A stretch of DNA of 64,000 nucleotides from Streptosporangiaceae bacterium (GTDB lineage Bacteria; Actinomycetota; Actinomycetes; Streptosporangiales; Streptosporangiaceae): the NCBI GenBank assembly GCA_025934375.1, contig JAICYD010000004.1, positions 1-64,000 on the forward strand, given 5' to 3'. Of this stretch, positions 19,587 through 28,698 are shown piece after piece. Position 1 is the first letter of the stretch; the number at the start of each line of letters is the position of its first letter. Both the position numbers and the translations under genes were made by a program. The notes under the pieces are model-generated. The model had not been told where the DNA came from and searched no databases. It saw only the letters and a program-made list of their open reading frames with translations.

Positions 19587-21494
19587 TCACGCGCCGACGC
19601 CGGCGGCGCGCACCTGGCGGTACCACAGCTCCATCGACAGCAGCTGCCAGATTTGCTTGGCGTAGTCTTCCCGGCCGGCCTGCTCATCGGCGATCAGCCG
19701 GCGAACCTGTTCCTTGCGGAGCATCCCGAGCTGCGTCAGCTCGCCCCCCACGAGTACGTCGTTGATCAGCTCCCGCAGGTCGTTGCGGACCCAGGCGCGC
19801 AGCGGGGCACCGAAGGAAGCCTTCGGCCGGTGCACGATCTCGTTCGGCAGCCAGTTCTGCGCGGCGTCCTTGAGCGCGGCCTTGGCCGTCTTGCCACGGA
19901 TCTTGTCGCTGCCCTTGATCGAGAACGCGGCCTGGGCGACGATCAGGTCCACGAACGGGGTGCGCACCTCCACGGACGCGGCCATGCTGGCCCGGTCCGT
20001 GTACGTAAGGTTGAGCCCGGCCATGAAGAGGCGGGTGTCAGCCAGGCACATCCGGTTGATCTCGTCATCAAGCTCGTTGTCATTGTAAATGGCCGCGTGC
20101 TCGTCGATGACGCTGCTGACGCTGGTCGCCAGGTCGGGCCCGACCAGCGTGGTCAGGTCGGCGGGGTCGTACAGGGTGTAGCTGCGCCGGAAGCGGGCCT
20201 CCTCGGGCAGCTCCGCGAACGTCATGAACCGCTTGGCCCAGCGCGGGTAGCGCAACCCCCGGTTCCCGATGGAGACGGGCATCGCGCCGACGGCCATCCG
20301 GGCCGGCCAGCGGACCGCCCCCGGCAGCCGGTGGTACCGGCTCGCCATCAGGCAGGCCAGGTGCTTGCGGTACCCGCCGAACAGCTCGTCGGCGCCCATC
20401 CCCGACAACATCACCTTGACGCCCCGCTCACGGGCCGCCTGGCACATCAGGTAGGTGTTGATCGCCGCCGGGTCGCCGATCGGCTCGTCGAGGAAGTCGA
20501 CCATCTTCGGGAGCATGTCGACGATGTCCGGGGAGATCTCGATCTCGTGCAGTTCGATGCCGAACTGCCGGGCGACCTTGCGCGCGTAGATCGCGTCGTC
20601 GGGCATCGCCTCGAGCTTTTGGTCCTCGGGCCGGAACGTGATCGTGTAGGCGTCAACGCTGGCGGCCTGCTGGTGGGCGAGCACGGTGATGATGCTGGAG
20701 TCCAGGCCGCCGGACAGGAAGCTGGCTACCGGCACATCGGCGATCAGGTGCGCCGTCACCGATTCCTCGATGATCGACTTGAGGTCGGCGGCCGGGCCTT
20801 CGCCTGCGTCCCGCGCGATGTCCTGCACGCGCCAGTAATGGTGTTCCTCGTGGCTGCCGTCGGGGCGAAAGCGCGCCCAGCTGCCCGCGGGCAGCTTCCG
20901 CACGCCCTGGATGGAGCAACGCTGCTCCGGCACCCAGTAATAGAGCATCGACGCGACCATGGCGCCCGGCTCGATCTTCAGCTCCGGGCCCACGGCGGCC
21001 AGCAGCGCCTTGAGCTCGGAGGCGAATACGATCCCCGCGCCCCGGCGCAGGTAGAGCAGGGGCTTGATGCCCAGCGGGTCGCGAGCCAGCGCCAGCTCGC
21101 CGGTGGCGGTGTCGGCGATGGCGAACGCGAACATGCCGCGGAACCGCTTCAGCGCGCCCGGCCCCCAGTGCCGCCACGCCTCGAGCACGACCTCGGTGTC
21201 CGAGCTGGTGGTGAAGGAGACGCCCTGCTTCTCCAGCTCGGCGCGGAGCTCCCGGTAGTTGTAGAGCTCACCGTTGTAGCTAAGCGTGAGGCCGCCCTTG
21301 ATGAAGGGCTGGTTGGCCGACGTGGACAAGTCGATGATCGACAGCCGCCGCTGGCCGAGATGCACGCAGGTCCGCTCGTCCTCGTGGCTCCAGATGGCAC
21401 CGGAATCGGGGCCGCGGTGCGCGATCCGCTCGGTCATGACGTCGGTCAGCTTGTGGCCGTCGGGCTGCTGGTAGCAGCCGGCGATCCCGCACAT
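19587..21494 (-). CDS. asnB: Asparagine synthase-like glutamine amidotransferase
   Basis: A 635-aa class II amidotransferase. The N-terminal glutaminase domain begins MCGIAGCY with the nucleophile Cys2 after methionine removal and keeps RGPDSG, RRLSIIDLS and YNGELYNYRELR. The synthetase domain has the PP-loop SFLSGGLDSSIITVLAHQ and later SGMGADELFGGYRKH. Both active sites look intact. Placement in a polymer operon suggests it amidates a sugar carboxylate (for example a uronic acid) in place of, or besides, making asparagine. It follows the GT4 gene by 3 nt. Confidence 0.92.
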   Translation of the reverse strand: MCGIAGCYQQPDGHKLTDVMTERIAHRGPDSGAIWSHEDERTCVHLGQRRLSIIDLSTSANQPFIKGGLTLSYNGELYNYRELRAELEKQGVSFTTSSDTEVVLEAWRHWGPGALKRFRGMFAFAIADTATGELALARDPLGIKPLLYLRRGAGIVFASELKALLAAVGPELKIEPGAMVASMLYYWVPEQRCSIQGVRKLPAGSWARFRPDGSHEEHHYWRVQDIARDAGEGPAADLKSIIEESVTAHLIADVPVASFLSGGLDSSIITVLAHQQAASVDAYTITFRPEDQKLEAMPDDAIYARKVARQFGIELHEIEISPDIVDMLPKMVDFLDEPIGDPAAINTYLMCQAARERGVKVMLSGMGADELFGGYRKHLACLMASRYHRLPGAVRWPARMAVGAMPVSIGNRGLRYPRWAKRFMTFAELPEEARFRRSYTLYDPADLTTLVGPDLATSVSSVIDEHAAIYNDNELDDEINRMCLADTRLFMAGLNLTYTDRASMAASVEVRTPFVDLIVAQAAFSIKGSDKIRGKTAKAALKDAAQNWLPNEIVHRPKASFGAPLRAWVRNDLRELINDVLVGGELTQLGMLRKEQVRRLIADEQAGREDYAKQIWQLLSMELWYRQVRAAGVGA

Positions 21495-21497
21495 GCT

Positions 21498-22772
21498 CTA
21501 CTTCCCCCTCGCCTGCGGCGCTGTGTTTCCGGCCGACACTGTGCTAGCCACGCCCGCCGGTGGTGCGAGGCGCGCGTAGACGCCTACATAGGCCTTTTCC
21601 TGGTGCGGCCAGGCCAGCTCGTCTTCCACGCGGGCGCGGCCGAGCTTGCTCATGCGCGTCCGCTCCGCCTCGTCGTCGGCGAGGTCCACGATCGCCCGGG
21701 CGTAGTTCCTGACGTCTTGCTCGGAGTCCCCGGCCGGCTTGACGTAGACGGCCGCGTCGCCCGCCGAGACCCTGGTCTCCCGCAGGTCGAACGCCACCAC
21801 CGGCAGCTCGAACGACATGTACTCCATGGTCTTGTTCATGGTCGACACGTCGTTGAGCGGGTTCATCGGGTCCGGTGACAGGCCGATGCCAGCGGTGGAC
21901 ATGACCTTCTTGACCAGCTCATCGGGTGCCCGGCCGGTGAACTCCACGTGCCCGTTCAGCTTGAGCTGATCGCGCAGCGCCACCAGCTCGTCATAGCAGT
22001 CGCCCTTGCCGATGAGCGTGAAGGCGATGTCCTCGCGTCCCATCTCGTGCACGATGACATTCGCCGCCCGGACCACGATGTCCACGCCGTCTTGCGGCCC
22101 CATGACGCCGATGTAGGCGGCCAGGTGCTCGCGCCCGCGCCGCTGAGCCTCGTCCGGCTCACCGCGCTGGAGCTTGGCGGGATCAGGGCCGGTGCGGACG
22201 ACTGTAACGTCCGCCGGGTCCTTGCCGCTTCTGTCTATGGCGATCTGGCGATAGGAGTCGTTTGTGGAGATCACGTGGTCGGCGCTGCGGTGCGTCCGGC
22301 GCTCCAGGAACCGCAGGCCCCGGTACGGCAGCGACGCGCCGGCGTCGGGGAACCGGGACTGGAACAGCTCGGGGGACAGGTCGTGGTGGTCGAACACGAA
22401 CTTGGTCCGCTCGACTGCCTTGAACGCCATGGCCAGCGGCCAGAAGATGTCTGGCGGGTTGCACGCCTGGATGACCGAGAACCGCCCGCGCGCCAGCCCG
22501 CCCCGGGCCCGGGCCCGGAGGGTCTTCCAGGAGGTGGCGGCGAACGAGTACGCGTATTCAGCGACGAAGCTGAGCTTGGACCCGCCCGGCGCGTACGGCC
22601 GGTACTTGTACAGCTCGACCCCGTCGATGACCTGGAAGGCCGGGTCTTCCCTGCCCTTGGGGCAGACCACGGCGACCCGGTAGCCCGCACGGATGAGGGC
22701 CTGGCATTCAAGCCACACCCGCCGGTCGAAGGGGACTGGCAGGTTCTGGACGATGATCAGGACCCGTTTCAC
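21498..22772 (-). CDS. Glycosyltransferase family 4
   Basis: GT-B fold sugar transferase, about 424 aa, first gene of the eight-gene minus operon. N-terminal domain: VLIIVQNLPVPFDRRVWLECQAL; C-terminal domain: YIGVMGPQDGVDIVVRAA and NDVSTMNKTMEYMSFELPVVA, the donor-binding region of this subfamily. AGGGAGG precedes the GTG at 22772 by 11 nt; GTGs at 22784 and 22811 are possible but would overlap or precede that signal. Acceptor and donor sugars are unknown. Confidence 0.88.
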   Translation of the reverse strand: MKRVLIIVQNLPVPFDRRVWLECQALIRAGYRVAVVCPKGREDPAFQVIDGVELYKYRPYAPGGSKLSFVAEYAYSFAATSWKTLRARARGGLARGRFSVIQACNPPDIFWPLAMAFKAVERTKFVFDHHDLSPELFQSRFPDAGASLPYRGLRFLERRTHRSADHVISTNDSYRQIAIDRSGKDPADVTVVRTGPDPAKLQRGEPDEAQRRGREHLAAYIGVMGPQDGVDIVVRAANVIVHEMGREDIAFTLIGKGDCYDELVALRDQLKLNGHVEFTGRAPDELVKKVMSTAGIGLSPDPMNPLNDVSTMNKTMEYMSFELPVVAFDLRETRVSAGDAAVYVKPAGDSEQDVRNYARAIVDLADDEAERTRMSKLGRARVEDELAWPHQEKAYVGVYARLAPPAGVASTVSAGNTAPQARGK

Positions 22773-23115
22773 CCGCCGGGTCACCTCCCTGGGATAAGGC
22801 GCGAGATCCACCGCGGTCGGCGCGGGTCCTCCAGCGTACGCAAGCTCCGGCTCCGCTCTTGACGAACCTGGCCGTACCGCTATAAGAGCGGCGCCCCGGT
22901 TCCGGTGATACTGCAGACTCGGTTTGGTTAGCCATCCTCCGCCAAACTGTTACAAAGGCTGGGCCCGGAGGGTGTATCACCACATGCCGTTGCCGGTTCT
23001 ACTGACATGCGGGTCAGCGATAGCCGCTGGGCCGGTTACCGTGTACAGGGGCGCCGTGTATCAGGGGCGTGGCGCGCCATGAAAGAGGCCCAAACACAGC
23101 CCAGGGGGGTTCTGC
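22773..23115. other. Divergent promoter region between the two main polymer operons
   Basis: 343 nt with no supported gene, between the GT4-led minus operon and the SDR-led plus operon. It contains a CTGAC/GTCAG inverted repeat (23002-23017) and a pair of near-identical direct repeats (23041-23069, listed separately). Promoters for both polymer operons must lie here. Confidence 0.5.
23041..23069. promoter_or_regulatory. Direct repeat pair upstream of the SDR gene
   Basis: GTGTACAGGGGCG (23041-23053) and GTGTATCAGGGGCG (23056-23069) start 15 bp apart, 47-75 nt before the SDR start codon. The spacing of about one and a half helical turns and the position would suit a regulator binding as a direct-repeat dimer. 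No known motif was recognised. Confidence 0.4.
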
Positions 23116-24174
23116 ATGAGAGTGCTGGTTGCGGGCGATCGCGGCTACATAGGAGCCGTCCTCGTCCCGTTCCTGCGCGCGGCCGGCCACGAGGTCGACG
23201 GGCTCGATCTCGGCCTGTACGAGGGCTGTGACCTCGGGCCGGCGCTGCCAGGCACCGGCTCCTACCCCTCACGGGACATGCGCGACGTGACCACCGCAGA
23301 GCTTTCCGGCTACGACGCCGTCGTGTGCCTGGCGGCGCTGTCGAACGACCCGGTCGGCGACTTGAACGAGGCGGCCACCTACTCGGTGAACCTCGACGGC
23401 ACCCTGCACCTGGCCGAGGCCGCCAAGGCCGCCGGGGTCGAGCGGTTCCTGTTCTCCTCTTCCTGCAGCCTGTACGGCGCGGCCAAGGACTCGGCCGCCG
23501 TCGCCGAGGACGCCGAGATGTTCCCCGTCACCGCCTACGGCCGGACCAAGGTGGACGCCGAGCGCGGACTGGCCTTGCTCGCCGACGATAACTTCAGCCC
23601 CGTCTACCTGCGCAACGCGACGGCCTACGGCGCCTCCACCCGGCTACGGCTGGACATCGTCGTGAACAACCTCACCGCGATCGCGGTGACGACCGGCAAG
23701 GTGCACCTGCAAAGCGACGGCACCCCCTGGCGCCCGCTGGTCCACATCGAAGACATCAGCCGTGCCTTCGCGGCGGTGCTCAGCGCCCCCCGCGCGGTCA
23801 TCCACGACCAGGCCTTCAACATCGGCCGCAATGAGGACAACGTGCAGATCCGCGAGGTAGCCGAGATGGTCCGCGAGGCCGTCCCCGGCTCCGAGCTGAC
23901 CTTCGCCGAGGGCGCCGGGCCGGACCTGCGCAACTACCGGGCGGACTTCGCCAAGCTCTACGACACGTTCCCCGACCTGAAGATGAGGTGGACCGTCCGC
24001 GAGGGGATCGCCGAGCTACTCCAGGCCTATCGCCAGCACGGGCTGACCTACGACGACTTCACCTCCTCGCGGTTCACCCGGCTGCGCCGGGTGCGGGAGC
24101 TGCTCGATGCCGGGGCGCTCGACGAGGAACTGCGCCGCCAGGGTGACGCGTCGCTCGTGAGGCAGCAATCCTGA
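23116..24174 (+). CDS. NAD-dependent epimerase/dehydratase (extended SDR)
   Basis: A 352-aa extended short-chain dehydrogenase acting on a nucleotide sugar. It has MRVLVAGDRGYIGAVLVPFL (NAD-binding GxxGxxG), SSSCSLYGAA (catalytic serine region), YGRTKVDAE (catalytic YxxxK) and LVHIEDISRAFAAVL. The closest recognised type is the SDR family found with RfbF, PIG-L and C-methyltransferase genes in branched-sugar or 6-deoxysugar loci. AGGGGGG is well placed before the ATG. First of four plus-strand genes; the stop is 1 nt before the flippase start. Confidence 0.87.
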   Translation: MRVLVAGDRGYIGAVLVPFLRAAGHEVDGLDLGLYEGCDLGPALPGTGSYPSRDMRDVTTAELSGYDAVVCLAALSNDPVGDLNEAATYSVNLDGTLHLAEAAKAAGVERFLFSSSCSLYGAAKDSAAVAEDAEMFPVTAYGRTKVDAERGLALLADDNFSPVYLRNATAYGASTRLRLDIVVNNLTAIAVTTGKVHLQSDGTPWRPLVHIEDISRAFAAVLSAPRAVIHDQAFNIGRNEDNVQIREVAEMVREAVPGSELTFAEGAGPDLRNYRADFAKLYDTFPDLKMRWTVREGIAELLQAYRQHGLTYDDFTSSRFTRLRRVRELLDAGALDEELRRQGDASLVRQQS

Positions 24175-24175
24175 C

Positions 24176-25711
24176 GTGACCGGGGCTGACCACGTTGTCA
24201 CCGCCGCCCCCCAGGCCGCAGCGGGCCGGGGGGTACTCGCCGCGCGCGCCCGGTCACTGCCGATCGGGCGGCTGATCCGCCAGGTCGCCCAGCGGTTCAC
24301 GTGGGGCCTGGCCGACCAGGCGGTATCGAGCCTGACCAACGCGGCGGTGAGCCTGTACATCGCCCGGGCGCTCGGTGCCGCCCAGTTTGGCGCGTTCAGC
24401 CTCGCCTACGTGACCTACTCATTCGCCCTGACCGCCTCGCGCGGCCTGGCGACCGACCCGCTGCTCGTCCGGTACAGCAGTGTCGAGGTCAAGGCGTGGA
24501 AGCGCGCCGTCGCCGCCTCGACGGGCACCGCCACCGTGATGGGCCTGATCACCGGGACCGTCTCGCTCATGATCGGCGCGGCGACCAGCGGCACGACGCG
24601 GCTGGCGTTCATCGCGCTGGGGCTGACGCTGCCTGGCCTGCTGTTGCAAGACGCCTGGCGGTACTCCTTCTTCGCCCTCGGCAAGGGCGGGCGGGCGTTC
24701 GCGAACGACGCCGTGTGGGCGCTGACCCTCCTCGTCGGGCTGCTCGCGCTCAAGGTCACCCACCACCAGACGGTGTTCTGGTACGTCCTGACCTGGGGAG
24801 TTACCGGCTGCATCGGCGGCCTGGTCGGCCCGCTGCAGGCGAAGGTCACCCCCCGGCTCATCGGGGTCGCCGAGTGGGTGCACATCACCCGCGACCTCGG
24901 CCCGCGGTACCTGATGGAGAACACCGCCAACAGCGGGTCCGCGCAGCTGCGCATCTACTTCCTCGGCTTCGTCACTGGCTTGACCGCGGTCGGCTACGTG
25001 CAAGAGGGCAGCCTGCTCATGGGGCCGTTCTTCGTCATCTTCATGGGCATCTCCCTGGTCACCGTGCCGGAGGCGGCTCGCACCCTCAAGCGGTCGCCCG
25101 CCCACCTGAAGCGCTACTGCGTGCTGGTCGGCGCGGCGCTGTGCCTGCTGGCGCTGTCGTGGGGCGTGCTGCTGATGATCGCGCTGCCGCATGGCCTGGG
25201 CTCCCTGCTGCTGAAGGGGAACAACTGGCAGCCGGTGTACGGGCTGGTGCCCGCGATGGTCATCTCGATGATGGGCGCCTGCGCGATCGCCGGCGCCACC
25301 GCCGGCCTGCGCGCCCTCGGCGCGGCCAAGCGCAGCCTCCGCTCGATGCTCGTGTCCTCGGCCATCTACGTGGTCTTGGCGGTGATCGGCGCCTCGCTCG
25401 ACGGTGCCCGGGGCACCACCGCCGGGACCGCCGTGGCCACCTGGCTCGGCGCGGTGATGTGGTGGTGGCAGCTGCGACTGGGGCTGCGCGACTACGTGGA
25501 GGCCGCCGCCCAGCGGGCCAGCGCGCGGCGGGTCAGCGGCAACGGCCGGCACCGCGCCCCGGGCCTGCGGCCCCCGGCCGCGACGGCGCCGCAGGCCGCC
25601 CCCCGGGGCATTAGCCGAGACCCGGGTCCCCTGAGCCCAGTCTCCATGAACGGGACCCCCCGAAGCGCCGCCCCCGTGCACCCCTCCCGCACCACCCCCC
25701 GCTCAGACTGA
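24176..25711 (+). CDS. Wzx-like oligosaccharide flippase (MATE/MOP superfamily)
   Basis: A 511-aa polytopic membrane protein with about 12 hydrophobic segments, beginning after a basic amphipathic stretch (LIRQVAQRFTWGLADQAVSSL) as in polysaccharide transporters of the MOP superfamily. It should flip undecaprenyl-linked repeat units across the membrane for the Wzy-like protein. The cytoplasmic C-terminal tail (about 60 residues) is Pro/Arg-rich and low-complexity, with GC-rich coding unlike the core. GTG start, 1 nt after the SDR stop. Confidence 0.85.
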   Translation: MTGADHVVTAAPQAAAGRGVLAARARSLPIGRLIRQVAQRFTWGLADQAVSSLTNAAVSLYIARALGAAQFGAFSLAYVTYSFALTASRGLATDPLLVRYSSVEVKAWKRAVAASTGTATVMGLITGTVSLMIGAATSGTTRLAFIALGLTLPGLLLQDAWRYSFFALGKGGRAFANDAVWALTLLVGLLALKVTHHQTVFWYVLTWGVTGCIGGLVGPLQAKVTPRLIGVAEWVHITRDLGPRYLMENTANSGSAQLRIYFLGFVTGLTAVGYVQEGSLLMGPFFVIFMGISLVTVPEAARTLKRSPAHLKRYCVLVGAALCLLALSWGVLLMIALPHGLGSLLLKGNNWQPVYGLVPAMVISMMGACAIAGATAGLRALGAAKRSLRSMLVSSAIYVVLAVIGASLDGARGTTAGTAVATWLGAVMWWWQLRLGLRDYVEAAAQRASARRVSGNGRHRAPGLRPPAATAPQAAPRGISRDPGPLSPVSMNGTPRSAAPVHPSRTTPRSD

Positions 25712-25745
25712 CCAACCCGCGCACATAAGGAAGGACACCAGCGAC

Positions 25746-26786
25746 ATGAGCACTGCTCCCCGGCTGAGCGTCGGGCTTCCGGTCTATAACTCATCGAGTT
25801 ATGTGGCCGAGTCCATCGAGGCTCTGCTCGGCCAGAGCTTTGATGATTTCGAGCTGATCATCTCCGACAACGCGTCGACGGACGACACGGGGGACATCTG
25901 CCAGCGGTATGCCAGGCAGGATTCGCGGATCCGCTACTTCCGGCAGCCGAGGAACGTGGGGCTGGCGCCCAACCACAACTTCTGCGTTGAGCAGGCCCGG
26001 GCCGAGCTTTTCAAGTGGGGCGCGGGCGACGACCTGTACCACCGTGACCTGCTGCTGCGCTGCGTTGAGGTGCTTGACGAGCGGCCCGAGGTAGTGCTTG
26101 CCCACTCCTACACGGCGATTATCGACGGGACCGGCCAGGTCTGCCAGGCCAACGAGTACCCGCTGGCCACGTCCGCCGCGTACGCGCCCGAGCGGTTCCG
26201 CAGCCTGCTCAACGACAGCGGAGGCGACGATGACGGGGGCGTCATCCGCACGAAGGTGCTGCTGCGGACGGCGATGAAGGAGAGTTACCACCACGCCGAC
26301 CGGACGATCATCGCCGAGCTCGCCCTGCACGGGCCGTTCTACCAGGTACCGGACTGGATGTACTTCCGCCGGGACCACCCCGGGCGGGCCGAGCGCTCCC
26401 ACCCCAGCGTCCGCGCGCGGTGCGCCAACATGGACCCGCGGCGCGGCAACCGGTGGCTAAACCCGGCCCCGCGGCTGTTCGCCGAGTACATCTACGCCTA
26501 CATCCGCATGATCCGAAACGCCCCGCTGACCCCCCAGGAGCGCAAGGAGTGCTACGGGCACCTCGCGGCCTGGATATCCCGGAGGTCCAAGCCACATCAC
26601 CCGGTGACCTATGACTTCCCCCTCGCCAAGGACCAGCCGGTCATCGACGTTGACGCGGTGGTTCCTGGCCGGGGGGTACGGGGGGTAGTCCCCCCGGGGG
26701 AAGGCAGCCGGGGGGTACAGGGGGATATCCCGTTCGTCCCCCCGGGCGAGAGCAGCCGGGGAGGCAGCCGGGCGAGGGCGTCATGA
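25746..26786 (+). CDS. Glycosyltransferase family 2 with repeat-derived C-terminal tail
   Basis: GT-A inverting glycosyltransferase, 346 aa. The N-terminus PRLSVGLPVYNSSSYVAESIEALL and SDNASTDDT form the nucleotide-binding site; AGDDL supplies the metal-binding aspartates. The conserved protein ends near residue 300. The last ~42 residues (GRGVRGVVPPGEGSRG...) are encoded by G/C-run palindromic elements that recur elsewhere in the window (see repeats). The stop overlaps the next ATG (ATGA), so the tail length is fixed by coupling. The donor sugar is unknown. Confidence 0.87.
   Translation: MSTAPRLSVGLPVYNSSSYVAESIEALLGQSFDDFELIISDNASTDDTGDICQRYARQDSRIRYFRQPRNVGLAPNHNFCVEQARAELFKWGAGDDLYHRDLLLRCVEVLDERPEVVLAHSYTAIIDGTGQVCQANEYPLATSAAYAPERFRSLLNDSGGDDDGGVIRTKVLLRTAMKESYHHADRTIIAELALHGPFYQVPDWMYFRRDHPGRAERSHPSVRARCANMDPRRGNRWLNPAPRLFAEYIYAYIRMIRNAPLTPQERKECYGHLAAWISRRSKPHHPVTYDFPLAKDQPVIDVDAVVPGRGVRGVVPPGEGSRGVQGDIPFVPPGESSRGGSRARAS
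26669..26748 (+). repeat. Two G-run palindromic elements in the GT2 gene
   Basis: The first copy (26669-26698) is GGGGGGTAC GGGGGG TAGT CCCCCC in a CC...GGG frame, and matches a copy inside the lipoprotein gene (36186-36215) at 29 of 30 positions. The second (26709-26748) is a looser version, spaced by GGCAGCCGG. Both are translated as part of the GT2 tail. Confidence 0.85.
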
Positions 26787-27985
26787 GCCACCGCGCTCCC
26801 CGGGTTGGCCTGTTCGGCCTCCTGGGCTCGGGCAACATCGGCAATGACGCCTCCACCGAGGCGCTCATGGCCTACCTGCGCGCCGATCACCCCGACGCGG
26901 AGATCGACGCGATGTGCATGGGCTGGGCGCAGATGCGCGAGCGGTACGGCATCGAGGCCATCCCGTTCCAGTGGCAGCAGACGCACCAGCGGCCCGGCCA
27001 GGGCGGGGCCGTCATGAAGGCGCTCGGCAAGGTCATCGACGTCGTCCGCACCGCCGCCTGGGTTCGCAGGCACGACGTCATCATCATCCCCGGCATGGGG
27101 ATCATGGACGCGGCCCTGCCGATTAACCCGTGGGGCGTGCCCTATGCCTTGTACCTGCTCGCGCTGACCGGGGTGCTCTTCGGGACGAAGGTGGCCCTGG
27201 TTAGCGCCGGGGCCTCCCCGGCCCGGAACCGGGCGACCCGGTGGCTGTATGTCAACGCGGCGCGCATGGCCTCCTACCGGTCGTTCCGCGACCCTGCCTC
27301 GCGCGAGGCACTGCGCGGCCAGGGCCTCGACACCACGGCCGACGAGGTCTACCCGGACCTGGTGTTCAGTGCCCCGCTGCTGCCGCCGGCGGCCGTGGAC
27401 CCGGACCTGGTCGGCATTGGCGTGATGACCTACGCCGGGAACAACGAGGACCGCGGCGCGGGCCGGGCCGAGATCTACGCGGCCTACACCACGGCGATGA
27501 CCGAGTTCATCACGTGGCTGCTCGACAACGGCCGCAGCGTGCGGGTGTTCGTCGGGGATGAGGTCGATCAGGTTACCGCGGACAAGATCGTCGCGGACGT
27601 GCGGCGGCAGCGGCCCGACGTGGATCCCGCGCGGCTCACTGGTCACCCGGTGAGGACGGCCGCGGAAGTGCTCCGGGTCATGGAGCCGGTCGCGACCGTG
27701 GTGGCGACGCGATTCCACAACATCGTCTTCTCGCTCATGTTCTGCAAGCCCACCATCTCGATCGGGTACTCGCCCAAGAATGACTCCGTGATGCTGGACA
27801 TGGGGCTCAGCGAGTACTGCCAGCGTGCCCGCTCGATCGACGTCGAACTGCTCAAGACCCAGTTCACCAAGGCCGAGAGCCACCGGGCCGAGATCACCGA
27901 GGACCTGCGGCGGCTCAACGCCGAGCAGACCCGCAGCGCCAGGCAGCAGTTCGCCAAGCTGTCCCGGTTGCTCCTGACCAGGTAA
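26783..27985 (+). CDS. Polysaccharide pyruvyl transferase family protein
   Basis: A 400-aa PF04230-type protein predicted to add a pyruvate ketal from phosphoenolpyruvate to a sugar of the polymer, giving it negative charge. It begins RVGLFGLLGSGNIGNDASTEALMAYL, the family's GNxGD-like nucleotide-binding start, and keeps GMGIMDA and the late TRFHNIVFSLMFCKPTISIGYSPKN region. The ATG overlaps the GT2 stop. Last gene of the plus-strand operon, followed by a strong bidirectional terminator. Confidence 0.88.
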   Translation: MSHRAPRVGLFGLLGSGNIGNDASTEALMAYLRADHPDAEIDAMCMGWAQMRERYGIEAIPFQWQQTHQRPGQGGAVMKALGKVIDVVRTAAWVRRHDVIIIPGMGIMDAALPINPWGVPYALYLLALTGVLFGTKVALVSAGASPARNRATRWLYVNAARMASYRSFRDPASREALRGQGLDTTADEVYPDLVFSAPLLPPAAVDPDLVGIGVMTYAGNNEDRGAGRAEIYAAYTTAMTEFITWLLDNGRSVRVFVGDEVDQVTADKIVADVRRQRPDVDPARLTGHPVRTAAEVLRVMEPVATVVATRFHNIVFSLMFCKPTISIGYSPKNDSVMLDMGLSEYCQRARSIDVELLKTQFTKAESHRAEITEDLRRLNAEQTRSARQQFAKLSRLLLTR

Positions 27986-27990
27986 GGACG

Positions 27991-28032
27991 AATGAGGGTG
28001 CCCCGGGCCATCCGGCCCGGGGCACCCTCATT
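27991..28032. terminator. Bidirectional terminator hairpin
   Basis: Perfect 19-bp arms (27991-28009 and 28014-28032) around a 4-nt loop, between converging genes: the pyruvyltransferase stop is at 27985 and the PIG-L stop at 28051. The arms begin with AATGAGGG, so the hairpin serves both strands. Confidence 0.9.
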
Positions 28033-28050
28033 CCAGGCTCTCGAAAAGTT

Positions 28051-28698
28051 TCAGGATATTACCATCTTGGTGCAGTCGAACGCCTCCGCGTAGCGCGAGC
28101 GGCACTCCATCCCGCGCAGCCGCGCCAGCGCGAGGAAGGTCTCCTCGCCCCACCAGTCGCGGCCGTGCTGGGACGGGTAGCACTTGTCGAGCAGCTCGCA
28201 CTTGCGCCGGGCGACGTCGTCGCTGATCGGGAAGTACACGTTGGGCCGGCCTAGGTCCCCGTCCCACTTCGGGATCTCGTAACTGAGCAGGACCTGGTTC
28301 CGGAATGCGGTGGAGATGAGCGATCCGAGGGTCCGGTGGTCTTGGTGCGCGTCGGCTGGGGACGGCGCCAGGATGACATCCGGCGTGAACGACCGGGCGA
28401 CGTCCTCCAAGACCTCCTTCACCTGCCCGTAGACGGCGGGCAGCCGCCCGTCGGGCAGGTCGTGGAGGTCAATTGTCAGGTCCGCGCCGGGGGAGAAGGC
28501 CCGGGCCGCCGCCCGCGCCTCGGCCTGCCGGGCCGGCACCCCGGTGAGTACCACGTACCGGACGAGCAGGCCCGGATGGCGCTCGGCGAGGGTGAGCAGC
28601 GTCCCGCCCGCCGCGATCTCGATATCGTCGGGGTGAGCGCCAAGCGCGAGCACCGACAGCGGCGCACTCCCGGGCGGCCGGATCGGCAGGCTGATCAC
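28051..28698 (-). CDS. PIG-L family deacetylase
   Basis: Zinc-dependent N-acetyl-sugar deacetylase of the LmbE/PIG-L family, 215 aa. The metal site is visible as LALGAHPDDIE and DAHQDH. The GTG at 28698 overlaps the rfbF stop (GTGA), so it is preferred to the upstream ATG inside rfbF. No signal peptide, so it acts on a cytosolic sugar nucleotide or glycolipid. With rfbF and the methyltransferase upstream it forms a compact three-gene sugar-tailoring operon. Confidence 0.88.
   Translation of the reverse strand: MISLPIRPPGSAPLSVLALGAHPDDIEIAAGGTLLTLAERHPGLLVRYVVLTGVPARQAEARAAARAFSPGADLTIDLHDLPDGRLPAVYGQVKEVLEDVARSFTPDVILAPSPADAHQDHRTLGSLISTAFRNQVLLSYEIPKWDGDLGRPNVYFPISDDVARRKCELLDKCYPSQHGRDWWGEETFLALARLRGMECRSRYAEAFDCTKMVIS

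Noticed and set aside
24210..24245. Possible further copy of the G-run element near the flippase start (GGGCCGGGGGGTACTC)
   Set aside because: Only about 11 bp match and no paired C-run follows, so it is not distinguishable from background GC runs.
25600..25700. CCCC/GGGG runs in the flippase C-terminal tail as an element copy
   Set aside because: Low-complexity but no alignable order with the six long copies; left as ordinary disordered coding sequence.
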